Translations under genes and position numbers: made by a program
Assembly: GCA_017557475.1 (NCBI GenBank)
Contig: JAFYYO010000381.1
Location: forward strand, 1 to 6,703
Origin: Bacteroidaceae bacterium
Lineage (GTDB): Bacteria > Bacteroidota > Bacteroidia > Bacteroidales > Bacteroidaceae
Length of the DNA: 6,703 nt
Direction: 5' to 3'
The notes under the pieces: generated by a model
The model's database searches: none
What the model saw: the letters and a program-made list of their open reading frames with translations, nothing else
What the model was told of the DNA's origin: nothing
Shown: one piece after another, positions 4,748 through 6,703 of the stretch
Layout of the letters: the number at the start of each line of letters is the position of its first letter
Numbering within the stretch: position 1 is the stretch's first letter

Positions 4748-4777
4748 TAGCGCGAATAACCATTAAACATTTATATT

Positions 4778-6691
4778 ATGAAACTGAAGCATTTTATCGC
4801 AGTCCTGCTTCTGATGATGGCAGGCTTGCAGACTGCAAAGGCTCAGACAATGTCGGTCAATTTAGCAGACGGGACGAGAGTCGTCTATGGCGTATCGGAA
4901 GTGGAAAGTGTCACTTTCTCGGACAATGGAGGTGCCATCGCTGGTCGCGAGTATGTTGACCTCGGCTTGCCAAGCGGTACACTTTGGGCTACGTGCAACG
5001 TGGGTGCCAACAGTCCCGAAGAGTACGGTGACTACTTTGCCTGGGGCGAGACGGAGCCGAAGGAAGTTTATGACTTCAATACATACAAGTGGGGTACAAG
5101 CGCCATCTTGACAAGATACTGCACGAAGAGTTCATACGGCAACATGGTTGACTGGCTGGTGACACTTCTTGCTGAAGACGATGCCGCTACTGCGGGTTGG
5201 GGCGAAAGTTGGCAGATGCCAACCGAAGAGCAGTTCATCGAACTCGCTAACACTGACTATACAGTGATTGAAACGACTACGCTGGGCGAAGTGGCAGGTA
5301 GTCTGATAACAAGCAAAGTGAATGGCAACAGCATCTTCCTCCCAGCTGCTGGTCGTATCCACGAAACCTCTTCCACCAACGTCGGTAGGCAAGGATTTTA
5401 CTGGTCGAGTTCGCTCAACGAAACTCAATGCGAAACTGCTAGGAGTATGCGAGTTAGTGGTTCCATTGGTCGCACTCCAAGTGCTCGCAATATGGGTTTG
5501 AGCGTTCGTCCTGTCTGTGCGAAGATTAAGACTGAAGTTAAGGAATCTGTTGATCTCGGCTTGCCAAGCGGCACACTTTGGGCAACATGCAACATTGGTG
5601 CCAAAAGCCCAGAAGAGAGAGGCACCTATTTTGCCTGGGGCGAGACTGAACCGAAACCCATATACGACTGGTATCATTATAAATACTATAACTATAATAC
5701 AGAACAACTGACGAAGTACAATGTGGTAGGCGGTGTAGTAGGCCTCGAGCCAGAAGACGATGCTGCCACAATCTGTTGGGGCGAAGAATGGGAGATGCCT
5801 GATCAACTTCAAATGGCCGAACTCATCAATAATACAACACAAACATGGCAGAAACAGGATGGTGTTTATGGATATCTGTTTACGAGCAAAGTAAACGAAA
5901 ACAGCATCTTCATGCCTCTTACCGGTGTGCGCTGGGATGATAATCTGGATGGATTACAACAAGGTTATTATTGGTCGAACACACTTACTCCATCCGACCC
6001 CCAATTGAGTTATTATATGTTACTCCAACCGAGCAACACCAAACCCACTACAAATGCGTTGAATCGCTATTTGGGAGCTTGCGTTCGCCCTGTAAAGAAA
6101 AACGCGCAACCAGAGCACGAGTATGTTGACCTTGCTCTTCCCAGCGGCACACTTTGGGCAACCTGCAACATCGGAGCTGAGAATCCTGAAGACTACGGCG
6201 ACTACTTTGCTTGGGGAGAAACAGACCCTGAGCGAAGGGATTACTACAATTGGGAGACCTATTTATTAAGCGAAGGCACATCGGAAACAATAACGAAGTA
6301 TAATGCTACCGATGAGGCAATGGAACTCCTGCCCGAGGATGATGCCGCTACAGTCAACTGGGGTAGCAAGTGGCAAATGCCGAGCAAGGAACAATTCGAT
6401 GAGCTTCTTAACGATGACCTTACTACAAGAGCAATGACAACGTTGAACGGTGTAACAGGATTGGAGATAACAAGCAAGAGCAATAGCAAAAGCATCTTCC
6501 TACCAGCAGCAGGATATATACGAGAGTCGGGCAGTTTAGAATACGGTAACCAATATGGTCATTACTGGTCGCGTTCGCGCTGTGCTGATGATAGATATTG
6601 GTTTGCAGGCCGCTTGTACTTCACATTCAGTATAGGAACAAGCGACATCTGGCGTTTTTATTCTCAAAGCGTCCGTCCAGTTCGGAAGTAA
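4778..6691 (+). CDS. Secreted protein with three tandem FISUMP-like domains
   Basis: The protein has 637 residues. A signal peptide MKLKHFIAVLLLMMAGLQTAKA is likely cleaved before Gln23; there is no lipobox cysteine and no recognisable C-terminal sorting domain. A short N-terminal segment (23-50, DGTRVVYGVSEVESVTF) is a beta-strand motif often seen at the start of Bacteroidales surface proteins. Three copies of a domain of about 185 residues follow at 58-246, 256-438 and 448-635. Each has VDL-LPSGTLWATCN, YFAWGETEP or YFAWGETDP, EDDAAT--WG--W-MP, a TSK-N--SIF-P block, YWS, and ends VRPV. This resembles the Fibrobacter succinogenes major paralogous domain (FISUMP), widespread in Prevotella and Bacteroides, function unknown; a sugar- or surface-binding role is only a guess. 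The AT-rich leader has no Shine-Dalgarno. It is transcribed away from the PPTase gene. Confidence 0.85.
   Translation: MKLKHFIAVLLLMMAGLQTAKAQTMSVNLADGTRVVYGVSEVESVTFSDNGGAIAGREYVDLGLPSGTLWATCNVGANSPEEYGDYFAWGETEPKEVYDFNTYKWGTSAILTRYCTKSSYGNMVDWLVTLLAEDDAATAGWGESWQMPTEEQFIELANTDYTVIETTTLGEVAGSLITSKVNGNSIFLPAAGRIHETSSTNVGRQGFYWSSSLNETQCETARSMRVSGSIGRTPSARNMGLSVRPVCAKIKTEVKESVDLGLPSGTLWATCNIGAKSPEERGTYFAWGETEPKPIYDWYHYKYYNYNTEQLTKYNVVGGVVGLEPEDDAATICWGEEWEMPDQLQMAELINNTTQTWQKQDGVYGYLFTSKVNENSIFMPLTGVRWDDNLDGLQQGYYWSNTLTPSDPQLSYYMLLQPSNTKPTTNALNRYLGACVRPVKKNAQPEHEYVDLALPSGTLWATCNIGAENPEDYGDYFAWGETDPERRDYYNWETYLLSEGTSETITKYNATDEAMELLPEDDAATVNWGSKWQMPSKEQFDELLNDDLTTRAMTTLNGVTGLEITSKSNSKSIFLPAAGYIRESGSLEYGNQYGHYWSRSRCADDRYWFAGRLYFTFSIGTSDIWRFYSQSVRPVRK
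4949..6682 (+). repeat. Three internal domain-length repeats of the FISUMP gene
   Basis: DNA copies lie at 4949-5515, 5543-6091 and 6119-6682. The conserved Trp of GTLWATCN recurs at residues 70, 268 and 460, spacing of 198 and 192 residues. DNA similarity is highest over the first 60 bases of each copy (copies 1 and 2 share GACCTCGG/GATCTCGG-type starts and CTTGCCAAGCGG), and lowest between YWS and VRPV. The conserved front suggests duplication within the gene. Confidence 0.85.
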
Positions 6692-6703
6692 TAGCATATA
6701 ACA

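Larger units (their letters stand above)
4254..4777. other. 524-bp divergent intergenic region with promoters and a 22-bp repeat array
   Basis: This gap lies between the minus-strand PPTase gene and the plus-strand FISUMP gene. It contains two minus-strand promoters (4267-4297 and 4354-4385), a stretch without clear features (4386-4433), an array of 22-bp repeats (4434-4609), a small 5-bp hairpin GGAAT/ATTCC (4616-4630), and the FISUMP promoter with its palindrome (4715-4747). The array has stops in all frames on both strands, so it is not coding. Confidence 0.7.

Noticed and set aside
4254..4777. Insertion sequence or MITE in the divergent gap
   Set aside because: I saw no terminal inverted repeats enclosing the gap, no target duplication and no transposase fragment.
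5132..5842. Minus-strand 236-codon frame antisense to the FISUMP gene
   Set aside because: It spans two repeats of the plus-strand gene and lacks recognisable domains; the repeat structure of the plus frame is clear.

Overview
The window looks like a chromosomal stretch from a Bacteroidales bacterium, probably Prevotellaceae. Three things point there. First, the order bamD - rpoZ-like omega - DUF4293 gene is a Bacteroidetes housekeeping arrangement. Second, promoter-like sites match the Bacteroidetes sigma consensus (-33 TTTG, about 19-20 bp, -7 TAnnTTTG) rather than -35/-10, and no clear Shine-Dalgarno sequences are seen. Third, a multi-domain protein carries the 'VDLGLPSGTLWATCN...SVRPV' FISUMP-type repeat that is very common in Prevotella and Bacteroides.

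Layout, left to right. (1) 1-153: the N-terminal 51 codons of an unrecognised minus-strand gene, with its own promoter. (2) 154-568: a non-coding or weakly coding gap with two minus-strand terminator hairpins. Between them lie an imperfect 64-bp palindrome and a possible 46-codon ORF. (3) 569-2421, minus strand: bamD (BAM complex lipoprotein), an RNA polymerase omega homologue and a four-helix DUF4293 membrane protein, probably one transcript from a near-leaderless promoter at bamD. A strong hairpin sits over the omega stop codon and can rearrange to pair with the leader of the DUF4293 gene. (4) 2480-4253, minus strand: an Sfp-type phosphopantetheinyl transferase followed by a secreted GH130-like beta-mannoside-active enzyme, closed by a terminator. 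The GH130 signal peptide core is written by a 7-bp tandem repeat. (5) 4254-4777: a 524-bp divergent intergenic region with two tandem minus-strand promoters, a tandem array of 22-bp repeats, and a plus-strand promoter over a 14-bp palindrome. (6) 4778-6691, plus strand: a secreted protein of 637 residues with three FISUMP-like domains whose C-terminal segments diverge strongly between copies.

Two themes stand out. Essential envelope and transcription functions (bamD, omega) sit beside accessory secreted proteins (GH130, FISUMP). Short-period repeats with a 7-bp unit recur at three places in the minus-strand gene cluster, and a separate 22-bp array sits between the divergent promoters. I see no CRISPR, tRNA, rRNA, transposase or phage gene. 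Nothing here is a clear-cut new defence or mobile system. The most unusual items are the 22-bp array, the heptamer-built signal peptide and the alternative RNA hairpins at the omega/DUF4293 junction.
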